Positions 1 through 9,735 are shown, counted from the stretch's first letter. The stretch is DNA of 64,000 nucleotides from Tridacna crocea (GCA_943736015.1 OX031069.1:18667235-18731234), one strand, 5' to 3'. Notes: generated from the letters alone by a model not told the origin. A program made the numbers and translations.

Positions 1-77
1 ATTTCATGAGTGTCACCAGTGCTGGTTTGAATTTAACTCTTAGGCTGATAAGCATAATTCACTGACCTTTTGTGGAT

Positions 78-140
78 AGTGTAGATAAAAATCAGACTGC
101 ACAGAATGTGCAGTCTGATCTTTGATCTACCTTGACCAAT
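78..140. repeat. Family E short palindromic repeat
   Basis: The centre is an inverted repeat, CAGACTGCACA with TGTGCAGTCTG, flanked by AGTGTAGAT on the left and GATCTAC on the right. Related copies lie at about 567, 4878, 15918, 17970, 42826 and elsewhere. No coding capacity. It behaves as a dispersed fold-back repeat of unknown class. Confidence 0.6.
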
Positions 141-242
141 AAGGAACTATTATTTTCTAGAAAATATGTTTGAAATTGCATTATTCTAAATTTTTTTCTA
201 CAGGTTTGAAAGTTTCATTCAAGTTATTCCGTACGATAAGGC

Positions 243-470
243 TTGACCCTTTCCCCAAAAATCTCTGGTTTTCGCGACCCTGAAAAAGAAGTCTTTTGAA
301 AACATAGTGGGAAAAGGAGAAAATGCTGGTAACCAGCATTTTCTCCTTTTCCCATAATGTTTTCTACCCTCCCAGAACAAATTCTTAATTTAAGAGTCAA
401 GTTCCTTTTGTTGTCGGCAAATGCTTTCAATTGGGACCAGTCTATCAGTTTGCTGTTTGGTAAAGAGATA
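243..470 (-). mobile_element. Family A MITE, A2 type
   Basis: Full-length copy with a near-perfect central palindrome around 300-365. Both TTAA sites have decayed (TTGA left, GATA right). The left end has the CTTTCCCC variant. Confidence 0.8.
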
Positions 471-566
471 CACATGTGTTGGAGAGGATTAACCCTTGTA
501 ATGCTCAAGGCAATGTAGATATATAATTGTAAGGTTAATTTTGTAAGAACATCTTGCAACGAAGTG

Positions 567-645
567 CACTGTGCTCCTCTCAGATAAGACTGCATGTTCT
601 GTGCAGCCTGATCTTGATATGCACAGTGTCCTCATAGGCAATTAC
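567..645. repeat. Family E repeat, decayed
   Basis: Shows AGACTGCATGTTCTGTGCAG followed by CTGATCTTGATATGCAC, matching the core and right flank of family E. The left half is eroded. Confidence 0.45.
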
Positions 646-860
646 ATCCTATTATCCAACTGTAAACAGCATTTTCCATTGTTCGCAAAAAAATCATATG
701 CATGTAGACTTGAGCTTTGGCCGATACTTCATGATTTCCATGCCGAATTTTTTATTTAGCTTTCCTCTCTATTTCTATAGCTTACATAGAAGACTTCTGT
801 CATCTTAAAATGCAAACAAATAATAAATAGAGGATATTTAGTTATTTCAGTGGAAGAGCT

Positions 861-1105
861 TGAGCCCCAGTGCATAATTATGCTTTGTAGGTTGGTTGAC
901 TGAATATTCAGTAATGTGTAAAAGAACAATGTAAATAAATATATACCTTCAAAGAAGTAAGATTTTAACAGATACCCAAGAGTACTTTTGTAAATTGGTC
1001 ATCTGATTCCCTGCACTATTGGGACTGTATCTTCTCAATGCAAGAAAAGCATCATCATGCTGTGGGGATCTTTTCTATGTAGAAATGGTTCTGCAGCTAC
1101 ATTAA
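861..1105 (+). repeat. Segmental duplicate, copy 1
   Basis: Unique-looking sequence, starting TGAGCCCCAGTGCATAATTA, that recurs at 1369-1661 with small indels. Copy 1 ends at the TTAA where the next MITE is inserted. Confidence 0.85.
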
Positions 1106-1327
1106 CCCTTCATCACACAATCCCGACTTTAAACGACCTTGAGAAAGAAGCTTTTTGAAACATTGTAGGAAAAGGAGAAAATGCTGGCAACCAGCATTTT
1201 CTCCTTTTCCTACAATGTTTTCTACCCTTCCAAATCAAATTTTAGTTTTTGAATCATGTTTAATTTGTCGTCTGCAAATGCTTTCAATTTAGACCAGTCT
1301 AAACTTTATTGTGTGATAAAGGTTTAA
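1102..1327 (-). mobile_element. Family A MITE, A1 type
   Basis: Complete, TTAA at both ends. It lies between the two copies of a 250-290 bp duplication. Copy 2 keeps the same TACATTAA site without an insertion. Confidence 0.9.
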
Positions 1328-1368
1328 ACAGAATCATGATCCGATTACTGAAGAACCAGTACAGAGAT

Positions 1369-1661
1369 TGAGCCCCAGTGCATAATTATGCTTTGTAGGT
1401 ACCCCGGTAGGTTGACTGAATATTCAGTTGTATGTAAAGAAAACAATGTAAATAAATGTACCCCTTCAAAGAAAAAAAAATTTTAACATAGCAGTAGTAT
1501 AACAGATACCCAAGAGTACTTTTTCATACATAACACCAAAATTGGTCATGTGATTCCCTGCACTGATGGGTCTGTATCTTCTTGTTGGAAGAAAAGCATC
1601 ATTGTGGTGTGTAGATCTTTTCATCTTTATCTGTGTGAAAATGGTTCTGCAGATACATTAA
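1369..1661 (+). repeat. Segmental duplicate, copy 2 (empty site)
   Basis: Direct repeat of 861-1105 carrying about 45 extra bases in small indels. It ends in GATACATTAAG, the unoccupied version of the site filled at 1102. Confidence 0.85.
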
Positions 1662-2177
1662 GTTAAGGCTGAGTAATTCAAGCTTCATACTGGTAATTTT
1701 TTGTCTTTTTGCCATACTGTTCAAAGAAGTCGTCTGCAACTCAGCATGGACAAAAAGTCGCCCGTTGGCAGGAGAGTGATCGGAGGAAAGCTTCTAGATT
1801 TGTGGCCTCTTCTAATGTTGTAATTCTTGTTGTCAAGATGGTCACATGGTCCAGCTGATAACATCCAGACATGAAGCAAGCATACACCTCACAAAGCTCA
1901 CTCGTACAATAAATTACAAAATGAAGTTATCTGAAAATACATAAAAAAATATGGTAATAAAGTTTGATTACTGATAAAAGGCAGATTTTTCTTTAAAAAA
2001 AAAGACACTCTTTTTAAGGATGCAATAAATAAGGTATGTCTTCAGGAGACAACAAAATTTTTAGACACTGAAACTGTAAGCAATTTAACAATTTTGGAAT
2101 TCAGTGTCTCAGAGATAAGCCTCCTGATTGGCTGATTTTTCTGTCCCTAGCCTATCGGTTGGCATGCTTTTAGTCAT
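1662..2177. other. No gene or repeat family recognised
   Basis: AT-rich sequence downstream of the Bcl-2 stop codon on the minus strand. I see no conserved reading frame and no member of the repeat families described here. Confidence 0.5.
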
Positions 2178-2406
2178 TTAACCCTTTAACCCATAAGGCA
2201 TTTCTATTGAATCTCTAACTGACCCTAAATAACAGCAAGGATGAAGCCGTTTCTTAAGTGTATATGGCATCTTTTGAAAGCATAGAAAACATTGTGACAA
2301 AAGGTGATATTGCTCGTCACAAGCAATTTCACCTTTTGTCACCATGTTTTCCAAAGGCTCCTACAAGCAATGCGTAGAAATGAGTATCTATGAAGTAAAG
2401 GGTTAG
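2178..2406 (+). mobile_element. Family B MITE
   Basis: Starts TTAACCCTTTAACCCATAAG and ends AGTAAAGGGTTAG. Carries the B arm (AACAGCAAGGATGAAGCC) and a core AAAAGGTGATATTGCTCGTC with its inverted partner. The right TTAA has one change. Confidence 0.9.
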
Positions 2407-2470
2407 AATTAAGACATAAATCATCAAAATTTGACTACAGTTGAACATCTCTGACTACAACTTCTTCACC

Positions 2471-2673
2471 TTAAAACAAAAATGAAGACTAACTTGTCCA
2501 AAATAAAAGCATTTGAAGACCATAGACTGAATTTGGCTCTAATGATGTAATTTTTCTTTGAGATGGTTGAAAACAGAGTGGTTACCAGCATTTTCTCCTT
2601 TTCGCACAATCTTTTCTAAAGGCTTCATTCTCAGGATCGTCAAAGGTAAGGTCACTGTATGGTAATGGGTTAA
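2471..2673 (+). mobile_element. Family A MITE, A3-like, decayed left arm
   Basis: Right arm ends GGTAATGGGTTAA. The left half of the central stem is largely deleted, leaving GTGGTTACCAGCATTTTC. Confidence 0.75.
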
Positions 2674-3073
2674 AACAAATGACTGGAACTCCCACCCAAC
2701 TCACAAGTTGCATATAATAGTATTATAATATAGAGAAAAGAATATACTAAACAATTTCATATTCTCATTCTTTTGACCCATCTATAAATTGTGAAGTACC
2801 TAAAAGTTGCAATATTTTCTGAAAATCACAGACTGTGCACAATCCAAATACTAAATTTAATCTGGCCATATTTTTTGAGTTGGATACACTACATTCTCAG
2901 AAATCAAATTTTTTGGGGCTGTAATTCTTGATACAAATCAGAGAGTCATACTAAAAATCTACATTGTTCATAAATGACCTACGTAATTTTTAATTTATGT
3001 TGCTAGAAATAAAATTTGTGATAAAAATCATGCAACTGTAAGTCATCGTACAGCATACTAACCAAAGCCAATT

Positions 3074-3202
3074 TTAGGATTTTTGACTTAATAAAGCACC
3101 CAACGCCAGCACACCAACAGCCCCTAAAGCCAATTTTCCAAAAGACCAGTGACCATTAGATCCTTTCTCTGGTGTCTTTGCGTAGAATTCAGCAAGGCCC
3201 TC
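3074..3202 (-). CDS. Bcl-2 family protein, terminal coding exon (end of BH2 and membrane anchor)
   Basis: Read on the minus strand, an acceptor ATTTCAG at 3209-3203 is followed by 42 codons and TAA at 3076-3074. The exon starts with residues EGLAEFY, which directly continue the Gly-Gly-Trp at the end of the exon at 46548, in phase 0, as W|(D/E)xFxxxY does in vertebrate BCL2, BCL2L1 and BCL2L2. After a short hydrophilic stretch comes a Trp, then a roughly 15-residue hydrophobic segment rich in Ala, Leu, Gly and Val, and a short Ser-Gln-Lys-Ser tail. This is the usual tail anchor for mitochondrial outer or ER membranes. Joined to the first exon the protein would be about 206 residues, typical for the family. 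I see no strong AATAAA close behind the stop; an ATTAAA on the minus strand lies about 85 bp downstream. The splice itself is inferred from sequence, not shown by RNA. Confidence 0.93.
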   Translation of the reverse strand, partial: EGLAEFYAKTPEKGSNGHWSFGKLALGAVGVLALGALLSQKS

Positions 3203-3359
3203 CTGAAATAAGAAATCAAAGCACTGACAGCACTGATAAATAATCAGGTACAGGGAGAACTACAAAGAGCTTGTTTTCATGATTTTGATATCATACAATT
3301 GAAAGTACTAAAAATCTATGACTCAATCACACTGGGGACTTAAACTGCACAAGTCTCCC

Positions 3360-3440
3360 TTAACTAATAACCACAAGACAAAATTTTAGAGTTGCCCCAA
3401 TGAAAGCATTTGCAAACTTAATATGGCTCCAATGATACAG
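3360..3440 (+). mobile_element. Family A left-arm fragment
   Basis: Retains GACAAAATTTTAGA and GAAAGCATTTGCA. Palindrome and right arm are absent. Confidence 0.6.
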
Positions 3441-3849
3441 GATTAAGCTGAAATAATTATTGAAATTATCTCCATGATCAGAGGATGACTAAAAGTTATA
3501 AAATTGTCATCCAGTGCATACTGCCTGATGTTCCTGCCATTTCTTCTTATTCAAATTAGCCATATGTATTGTTGTCAAATACTTTGGCAGCCTTAAAATT
3601 GACATCTGTAAGAGTGTTTAACCTCATAATAATTTCTTGCAAGACAAAATAGATTCTATAGATCCATAATTATATGATGATTTGCTTGATATAAAGCACC
3701 TTCCTTTCATCAGGGCATGGCTCAAATATATTCATTTCCTGAATGGACCCTTTACCAAACATTCCTTTATTTGAACAAATCTGCATTGGAAAACACACAG
3801 AAAACAAAAAAATGCTTCTAATAATAGATAACAGAGCTCAAGATAGGAG

Positions 3850-3995
3850 AATAATTCAGATTTCATAATTGAAATAGTAATTGTTCTCTACTAAACCCTA
3901 TTTTATGGGTATTCATTAGAATTATCTAAGTGATATATGTTTTGGAAGAGAAAGAACAGATTTAGAATGCTGTCACGACCCACTTGTGACCTCTT
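3850..3995. repeat. Family G fold-back, decayed copy
   Basis: Shares GTTCTCTACTAAACCCTA and GGGTATTCATTAGAAT with the intact copy at 28249-28428. The second arm is degraded to AGAGAAAGAACAGATTTAG. Confidence 0.55.
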
Positions 3996-4023
3996 AATAT
4001 TGGAAACTATTACAGACAACAAA

Positions 4024-4235
4024 TTAACCCTTTACCAAACAATCCCCGGTTTTTACGGCCCTGAGAGAGAAGCCTTTTGAAAACATTGTGGGAAAAGGAG
4101 AAAATGCTGGTAACCAGCATTTTATCCTTTTCCCACAATGTTTTCTTCCCTCCTGGAAACAATGTTTGCTTTATGAGTCTGCAAGTGCTTTCAATTTGTA
4201 CCAGTCTAAAATTTTATCAATTGGGAAAGGGTTAA
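4024..4235 (-). mobile_element. Family A MITE, A2 type
   Basis: TTAA at both ends. Mixed termini: CTTTACC on the left, GGGAAAGGGTTAA on the right. Palindrome intact. Confidence 0.88.
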
Positions 4236-4282
4236 TCAAATGGTAAAATCATACCTTGACAGAATGCAAAAAATTCTGACAA

Positions 4283-4392
4283 AAGGATGAAATGGTGCTT
4301 ACTAGTATTGTCCTCAATCCTACGATGTTCAAAATTAAAATGCCTATTTTTTCAGGGTCATAAAAACACAAAGTTGTTTGGTAAAGGGTTAG
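4283..4392 (+). mobile_element. Family A remnant
   Basis: Only the right arm (TCAGGGTCATAAAAAC, GGTAAAGGGTTAG) is clear. The core is heavily mutated. Confidence 0.5.
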
Positions 4393-4682
4393 ACTTTACT
4401 TGTTGACAAACCACATCTTGCAAGGACGTAAATTTGTTTCACTTTTTTTTAGAGGTACACTGAATTAAACATCAGATCTATTTAAAGAAACACTTTTAAT
4501 TGAAACTTATATTGACATGGGATACTTTTTATTACCCACAAATCCAGAGTTTTACAGGCGTAATTTACAGGACAAAAGAATATTTACAAGCTTCTGCCTA
4601 TATCTATGGTTTTAACACCTACCTCATAAACATGTATTGCACTTTACCACATACATTATCATATATCTTATCATTCTGTACA

Positions 4683-4800
4683 GGCAGGCCCTTGAATAAA
4701 TTGTGGGAAAAGGGGAAAATGCTGGTTGCCAGCTTTTTCCCTTTTTTCTAATTTTTTTACTACCCTTTCAAAGACAGGTCCAATATTTGACCAATTTCTA
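4683..4800 (-). mobile_element. Family A core fragment
   Basis: Has TTGTGGGAAAAGGGGAAAATG and a mutated second stem half, then CTACCCTTTCAAAGACA. Both termini are missing. Confidence 0.5.
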
Positions 4801-4877
4801 ATCAAATTTCTTGTTTGCAGTTGCTGCCATTTTGAACAATTCAATGGTTGCGACTTTTGTCTGAAGACTTTCAGCAT

Positions 4878-5150
4878 AGCGGACAAAGCACATCAAAAAT
4901 CAGTCTGCACCGCTTGTGCAGTCTCCTGGGGGTCCATATTCACCAACCATTCTTAAGAACACTCTTAGTCTTATTCTTCAGAATGTTGTCAATGTGAAAG
5001 TAACAGAACTTCTGAAAGCATTTGGTTTAGTCAATCAGAAGTTCTGTAACTTTCATAGTAAGTCAGTCTTGAAGAACAAGACAAAGAATGTTCTTAAGAA
5101 TGGTCGGTGAATACAGACCCTGATCTTGATTTACAATGGCCACAAAAGCA
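4878..5150. repeat. Family E repeat split by a family C element
   Basis: The left E half (CAGTCTGCACCGCTTGTGCAG) ends near 4924 and the right half (GATCTTGATTTACAATGG) resumes at 5122. Family C sits between them. Confidence 0.65.
4930..5121. mobile_element. Family C fold-back element
   Basis: About 190 bp, almost entirely an imperfect inverted repeat: GGGTCCATATTCACCAACC at one end and GGTCGGTGAATACAGACCC at the other, with TTCTTAAGAAC next to each end and arms meeting near 5025. Non-coding MITE-like structure; five more copies or fragments occur. Confidence 0.75.
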
Positions 5151-5391
5151 ATCATAGTAGTGAATGGCACATAAGGGCTTAAATGTTGCCAAGATTAACT
5201 CTAGTTGCCTGTTCACCTGTAATTTGGCTGAATTGTTTATATTTTGCTCCTACTGATTCTCAGGTTTAAATCAATGAGACATGTCTTTGAAAGACACGAA
5301 ACTTTGTATGGAAGGAAGGAAATGCTGGATGCCACAAGAGGTTTTCCAGAGCCGTTTTATCCAAGGATCATAAGGTCCGTTTACTTCCAAA

Positions 5392-5444
5392 ACCTAGTAA
5401 CTACAGCTTGTAACAAGCTATAGTTACGATGTTTTGGAAGTAAA
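5392..5444. repeat. Isolated inverted repeat
   Basis: ACTTCCAAAAC...AGCTTGT faces ACAAGCT...GTTTTGGAAGT with a one- to two-base loop, a stem of about 26 bp with a few mismatches. It matches none of the families here. Confidence 0.6.
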
Positions 5445-5614
5445 AAGATGATAAGTGATCGTCTGTACAGGGACAAACAATAAAAGTAAATGATGTCACT
5501 TCTAAAAATAATTTTCATCGTCTACATAATCTTACCGATTAAAAAACAGCCATAAAACAAAAAAAAAATCTTGTCCCAAAACAGTACTTTGTCAGCTTTA
5601 GGCCTTTTTATAAT

Positions 5615-5846
5615 TTAATATCCTTTACGAAACAAATGAAGGTTTTAACAACCTTCAGGAAAAAGCTTTTTCTTTTCAAACATTATGGGAAAAGGAGAAA
5701 ATGCTGGTATACAGCATTTTCTCCTTTTCCCACAATGTTTTCAATTCAAACAGACCAATCTCAACCACTTAGCTATCCTTGATTTGGCCTCTGCAAATGC
5801 TCTCAATTTGCTAAAGTTTGAATTTTTGTCATTTGATAAACACAGT
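5615..5846 (-). mobile_element. Family A MITE, degenerate arms
   Basis: The palindrome (GGAAAAGGAGAAAATGCTGG and its complement) is almost intact while both arms are strongly diverged. Left TTAA at 5615; the right end reads TTTGATAAACACAG. Confidence 0.7.
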
Positions 5847-5877
5847 AAAAACTGCATCACCTTAGGCTATTAATATC

Positions 5878-6083
5878 TTAACACTTTACCAAATGACAAA
5901 ATTTTGGGCATGTCCAAATTCAAAGCATTTGCAGATGACAAAATAAACATTGCTCAAAAAATGACATTTGTTTTGGGAAGGGTAGCAAACTTTGCGGTAA
6001 AAGGAGCCATTTCCCGCATTGTTTACAAAAGGCTTTTTCTTCAATTTGGCATCAATACTTGAGACTGTGTGGTAAAGAGCTAA
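5878..6083 (+). mobile_element. Family A MITE, A1, first of a four-copy array
   Basis: Left TTAA, right CTAA shared with the next copy. The palindrome centre is deleted, leaving GGTAAAAGGAGCCATTTCCC. Confidence 0.8.
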
Positions 6084-6336
6084 CTCTTTACCAAAATGAC
6101 AAAATTTTGAGCTAACTGTCCAATTTTAAGCATTTACAGACAACAAATTAATCGTTTCTAAAATGCTGGAATTGTGAGTGAAAGGGTAGAAAACTGTGTG
6201 GGAATAGGAGACAATGCTAGTTACCAGCACTATGGCCTTTTCCTGCAATGTTTTCCAAAGTCTTCATCCTCCAGGTAATCAAAATTTGAGCCTGGCTAAT
6301 GTAATTCAAACTAGAGACTGGCTGATAAAGGATTAA
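6080..6336 (+). mobile_element. Family A MITE, A1, second in array
   Basis: Longer left arm (about 25 bp of extra sequence) and a partly mutated stem. Shares its right TTAA with the next copy. Confidence 0.8.
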
Positions 6337-6547
6337 CTCTTTACCACATAATCCCCACTTTAATTGAACATGAGAGAGACACCTTCTGAAATCACTGTGG
6401 GAAAAGGAGAAAATGCTGGTTACCAGCATTTTCTCCATTTCCCACAATGTTTTCTACCCTTCCCAAAACAATTTTTTCAGTCACATTTATTTTGTTGTCT
6501 GCAAATTCTTTGGTATAGTCCAAAATTTTGTCATTTGCAAGAGTTAA
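6333..6547 (-). mobile_element. Family A MITE, A1, third in array
   Basis: Intact palindrome. Its left and right TTAA are each shared with a neighbour. Opposite orientation to the first two. Confidence 0.88.
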
Positions 6548-6771
6548 CCCATTACCACACAATCCCTACTTTTGACGACCCTGAGAAAGAAGCCTTTAGA
6601 AAACATTATGGGAAAAGGGGAAATGCTGGTAACCAGCATGTTCTCCTTTCCCCAGAATGTTTTCTACGCGTCACAAAATAAATTTCAAATTTTCAGTCAC
6701 TTTCATTCTGTCGTCTGCAAATGCTTTCGATTTGAACAAGCCTAAAATATAGTCATTTGGTAATGAGTTTA
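6544..6771 (-). mobile_element. Family A MITE, A3, fourth in array
   Basis: CCCATTACC left end, GGTAATGAG right end. Right TTAA mutated to TTTA. Confidence 0.88.
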
Positions 6772-6837
6772 GACTAAACAGTGAAGAAAGCCCTCAAGGG
6801 AGCGTATTTAATCTGATTAACATAATGTCCTTAGATA

Positions 6838-6935
6838 GATAGAAAACAATGTGGGGACAGAGAAAAATGCTGGTTACCAGCATCTTCTTTTCTCACAATG
6901 TGTTCAAAAGCATCTTCCTAGGGGTCCTGAAAAAT
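6838..6935 (+). mobile_element. Family A core remnant
   Basis: Keeps GATAGAAAACAATGTGGGGA, GCTGGTTACCAGC and part of the right arm. Left arm and both termini are lost. Confidence 0.55.
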
Positions 6936-6973
6936 CACAAACAGTTACCAACAGAAAGACAACTACTGAGACT

Positions 6974-7205
6974 CTAACTCATTACCAAACGACAAAATTT
7001 TAGACTAGTCTAAATTGAAAGCATTTGCAGACAATAAATTAAAATTGACCGAAAATTTGAAATTTGATTTGTGAAGGAGTAGAAAACATTGTGAGAAAAG
7101 GAGAAAATGCTGGTTACCAGCATTTTCTTCTTTTCCCACAATGTTTTCCAAAGGTTTCTTTCTCAGGAGCATCAAAAGTAGGGATTGTGAGTGGTAATGG
7201 GTTAA
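6974..7205 (+). mobile_element. Family A MITE, A3
   Basis: CTAA left, TTAA right. CATTACC and GGTAATGGG termini; TTGTGAAGG in the left arm marks A3. Confidence 0.88.
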
Positions 7206-7207
7206 GA

Positions 7208-7397
7208 TGCATCAAGGAGAAACAAAGAGTTATGGGAGGATTAAAAATTGATATTTTGTAAACTAAGACAAAAAAAAACCAAGGATGCTGACGACTTTAC
7301 GTTGCATCAGGTTGCACCAAGGGGAAACAAAGAGTTATGGGAGAATAAAAAAACTGATATTTTGTAAACTAAGACAGAAAAAAAAACAAGGATGCTG
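7208..7397 (+). repeat. Two-unit tandem duplication
   Basis: 7208-7290 and 7313-7397 are direct copies (AACAAAGAGTTATGGGAG, GATATTTTGTAAACTAAGAC, AAGGATGCTG) with about 10 percent divergence. Confidence 0.8.
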
Positions 7398-7522
7398 GTC
7401 TCATTTTCACCTATAAAATTAATCAACCAAGGTAGTTTGACTCATCAAAAACAAACCCAAAATAAATTGTTTATAACTGCTTTTAAAGGCGCAATAGCTG
7501 CCAAATATAAACAAAGAGGTTG

Positions 7523-7616
7523 TTAAATTGCATAGAGATTTAATGTTGTTTTATGGTGTATCTACAACTTTGGTCATTTAGCACACATGTATATAGATTT
7601 GTATCATACCATTTAA
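7523..7616 (+). repeat. TTAA-bounded 90-bp unit, copy 1
   Basis: Begins TTAAATTGCATAGAG and ends CATACCATTTAA. Recurs at 7835-7924 on the far side of a MITE. Confidence 0.85.
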
Positions 7617-7838
7617 CTCTTTACTAAACGACAAAATTTTGGGCTTGTCTAAATCGAAAGCATTTGCAGATGACAAAATGAAAGTAACTGAAAATTTGAA
7701 ATTTGATTTGTGAAGGGTAGAAAACATTGTGGGAAAACGAGAAAATGCTGGTTACCAGCATTTTCTCCTTTTCCCACAATGTTTTCTAAAGGCTTTCTCA
7801 TGGTCGTCAAAAGTAGGGATTGTGTGGTAATGGGTTAA
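7613..7838 (+). mobile_element. Family A MITE, A3
   Basis: TTAA both ends. Intact palindrome. Flanked on both sides by copies of the same 90-bp unit. Confidence 0.9.
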
Positions 7839-7924
7839 ATTGCATACAGATTTAATGTTGTTTTATGGTGTATCTACAACTTTGGTCATTTAGCACACAT
7901 ATAGATCTGTATCATACCATTTAA
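7835..7924 (+). repeat. TTAA-bounded 90-bp unit, copy 2
   Basis: Nearly identical to 7523-7616, lacking a four-base TGTA. It joins two MITEs of opposite orientation. Confidence 0.85.
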
Positions 7925-8149
7925 CCCATTACCACACAATCCCTACTTTTGACGCCCCTGAGAAAGAAGCTTTGAGAAAACACTGTGGGAAAAGGAGAAA
8001 ATGCTAGTAACCAGCATTTTCTCCTTTTCCCACAATGTTTTCTACTCTTCACAAAACAAGTATCAAATTTTCAGTCACTTTTATTCTGTTGTCTGCAAAT
8101 GCTTTCGATTTGGACAAACCCAAAATTTAGTCGTTTGGTAATGGGTTAA
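7921..8149 (-). mobile_element. Family A MITE, A3, 229 bp
   Basis: Close to the A3 consensus, with TTAACCCATTACC and GGTAATGGGTTAA. Right TTAA shared with the next element. Confidence 0.93.
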
Positions 8150-8359
8150 CCCCTTTCCCAAACAATCCCTGGTTTTCACGGCCCTAAAAAAGAAGGCTTT
8201 TACATTGTCGGAAAAGGACAAAATGCTAGTAACCTTTTCCTACAATGTTTTCTACCCTGCTAGAAACAAATTTCAATCTTTGAGTCATATTAATTTTGTC
8301 TTCTGCAAATGCTTTCAATTTGAACCAGTCCAAAGTTTTGTCATTTGGTAAAGAGTTAA
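8146..8359 (-). mobile_element. Family A MITE, A2
   Basis: CCCTTTCCC left, GGTAAAGAG right. The second stem half is shortened (GCTAGTAACCTTTTCC). Confidence 0.87.
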
Positions 8360-8418
8360 AACTATGGAAACTTGAAGTGAGGATAACAATTTTTAATTGT
8401 ATGGATAGTCCAAGACTT

Positions 8419-8693
8419 GTAGGCCCGCCCAGGTGGCTCAGTGGTGAGCGTGTTGGTCTCATGACCTGGTGGCTGTGAGTTCGATACCCGGTTGAGGTAA
8501 ACTTTCTTTCCGGCGTATTTTCGCCTCTCACCTCTGCTAAAGCAAGTGAGAAAAGTAGTCAGTGGCTTTGGAAAGAAAGTTGTGTTAGTACCGGTGTGAC
8601 GGAAAACCACGAAACACTTGTGTGTCACGATATGACGCCATGATACTTGACCTTAGCTGTTAAAGTGGCGTTAAACCTAATACAACCAACCAA
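8419..8693 (+). mobile_element. tRNA-headed SINE with 9-bp target duplication
   Basis: The head has an A box (GTGGCTCAGTGG) and a B box (GAGTTCGATACCC) at tRNA spacing. The body ends GGCGTTAAACCTAATACAAC with a (CAAC) tail. CCAAGACTT occurs at 8410-8418 and again at 8694-8702 as the target duplication. No tRNA cloverleaf 3' half, so it is a retroposon rather than a tRNA gene. Confidence 0.88.
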
Positions 8694-8874
8694 CCAAGAC
8701 TTAGTGTAAGTTGCTGGCAGAAAAACAAATTTCAAAATCAGGTAAAAAGTAGGGCACAGATTTGCAAACTTTTCAAAAGTTGTATTTGGAAGAATGTTGT
8801 ATTTGAAGAACATTACATGTGCAGACAACATATCCATGTACAACAAATGGCTTTCATCAGTTACGATAGGGCTC

Positions 8875-9086
8875 TTAACGCTTTACCACACAACCCTGAG
8901 AAACAAGGCTTTTAAAACCATTGTGGGAAATCGAGAAAATGCTGGTAACCAGCATTTTCTCCTATTCCCACAATGTTTTTTACCTATTCAAAAACAGGTA
9001 TCATTATTTGAAAACATGTCAATCTTCCTCTGTGAATTTCCTCAGAGTAAACATGTATGAGATTTTGCTGTGTGGTAAAGGGTTAA
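8875..9086 (-). mobile_element. Family A MITE, A1
   Basis: TTAA both ends, right one shared with the next copy. Left arm shortened (TTTTAACGA lost). Confidence 0.87.
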
Positions 9087-9310
9087 CTCTTTACCAAATA
9101 GTCCCTCGTTTCTACGACCCTGCGATAGAAGCCTTTTGAAAACATTGTGTGAAAAGGAGAAAATGCTGGATTTCAGCATTTTCTCCTTTTCCCACAATGG
9201 TTTGTACCCTGCTGGAAACATAAGTCAATTTCTTGGGTATGTTTATTCTGTCGTCTGCAAATGCTTTCAATTTGGTCAAGTCTAAAATTTTGTCGTTTCG
9301 TAAGGGTTAA
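9083..9310 (-). mobile_element. Family A MITE, A2
   Basis: TTAA both ends. CTACCCTGCTGGAAAC identifies A2. Core loop TGGATTTCAGC instead of TGGTAACCAGC. Confidence 0.88.
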
Positions 9311-9311
9311 A

Positions 9312-9425
9312 TGTCTTGCCCAAGGACACTCTTATGATAAGCATAGTGCTTCCAGAGAGGCTTAAACCAAAGGCCTCCAAGTTGAAAGTCTTAAAATTTA
9401 CCACTGGGCCACACATGACCCCTGA
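9312..9425 (-). mobile_element. SINE remnant
   Basis: In reverse complement it reads GTGGCCCAGTGGTAAAT (A-box-like) and ends GTGTCCTTGGGCAAGAC, a motif also in the SINE at 21982. The 3' tail is missing. Confidence 0.55.
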
Positions 9426-9659
9426 TTTCTGGATAAATCATGGGTGTTTACGTCAATGATAATCTTTTTAAACAGGAAATGCGTTGAAAGACAGGAACAA
9501 TCCAAATCAAATGGGAAACAACCTCTTTTCGATGAGGAAATCTCTGATCATTTGCACTTTTAACATTACTCTTTATCATATGGTACTTCAGTCTTGTCCA
9601 ACTTGAAATATGTCCGGTTGCAGACGACACATTTAATGTGTCTCACATCTGGGGTTGGT

Positions 9660-9735
9660 ATTTGTAAGCGTAGAAAACATTGTGGGAAATGGAGTAAATG
9701 CAATACACAGCCATTTATTTTTCCTACCAAGATGT
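9660..9735 (+). mobile_element. Family A core fragment
   Basis: Only GTAGAAAACATTGTGGGAAA and a degraded second stem half remain. Confidence 0.5.

Noticed and set aside
300..365. Rho-independent terminator or CRISPR repeat
   Set aside because: Repeated palindromes could suggest either, but they are embedded in 229-bp TTAA-flanked elements in an animal genome with spliced genes; no regular spacing or unique spacers.
8421..8490. tRNA gene
   Set aside because: A and B boxes are present but no matching acceptor stem; followed by a SINE body and target duplication. The same reasoning applies to 36757, 21982, 40755 and 49551.
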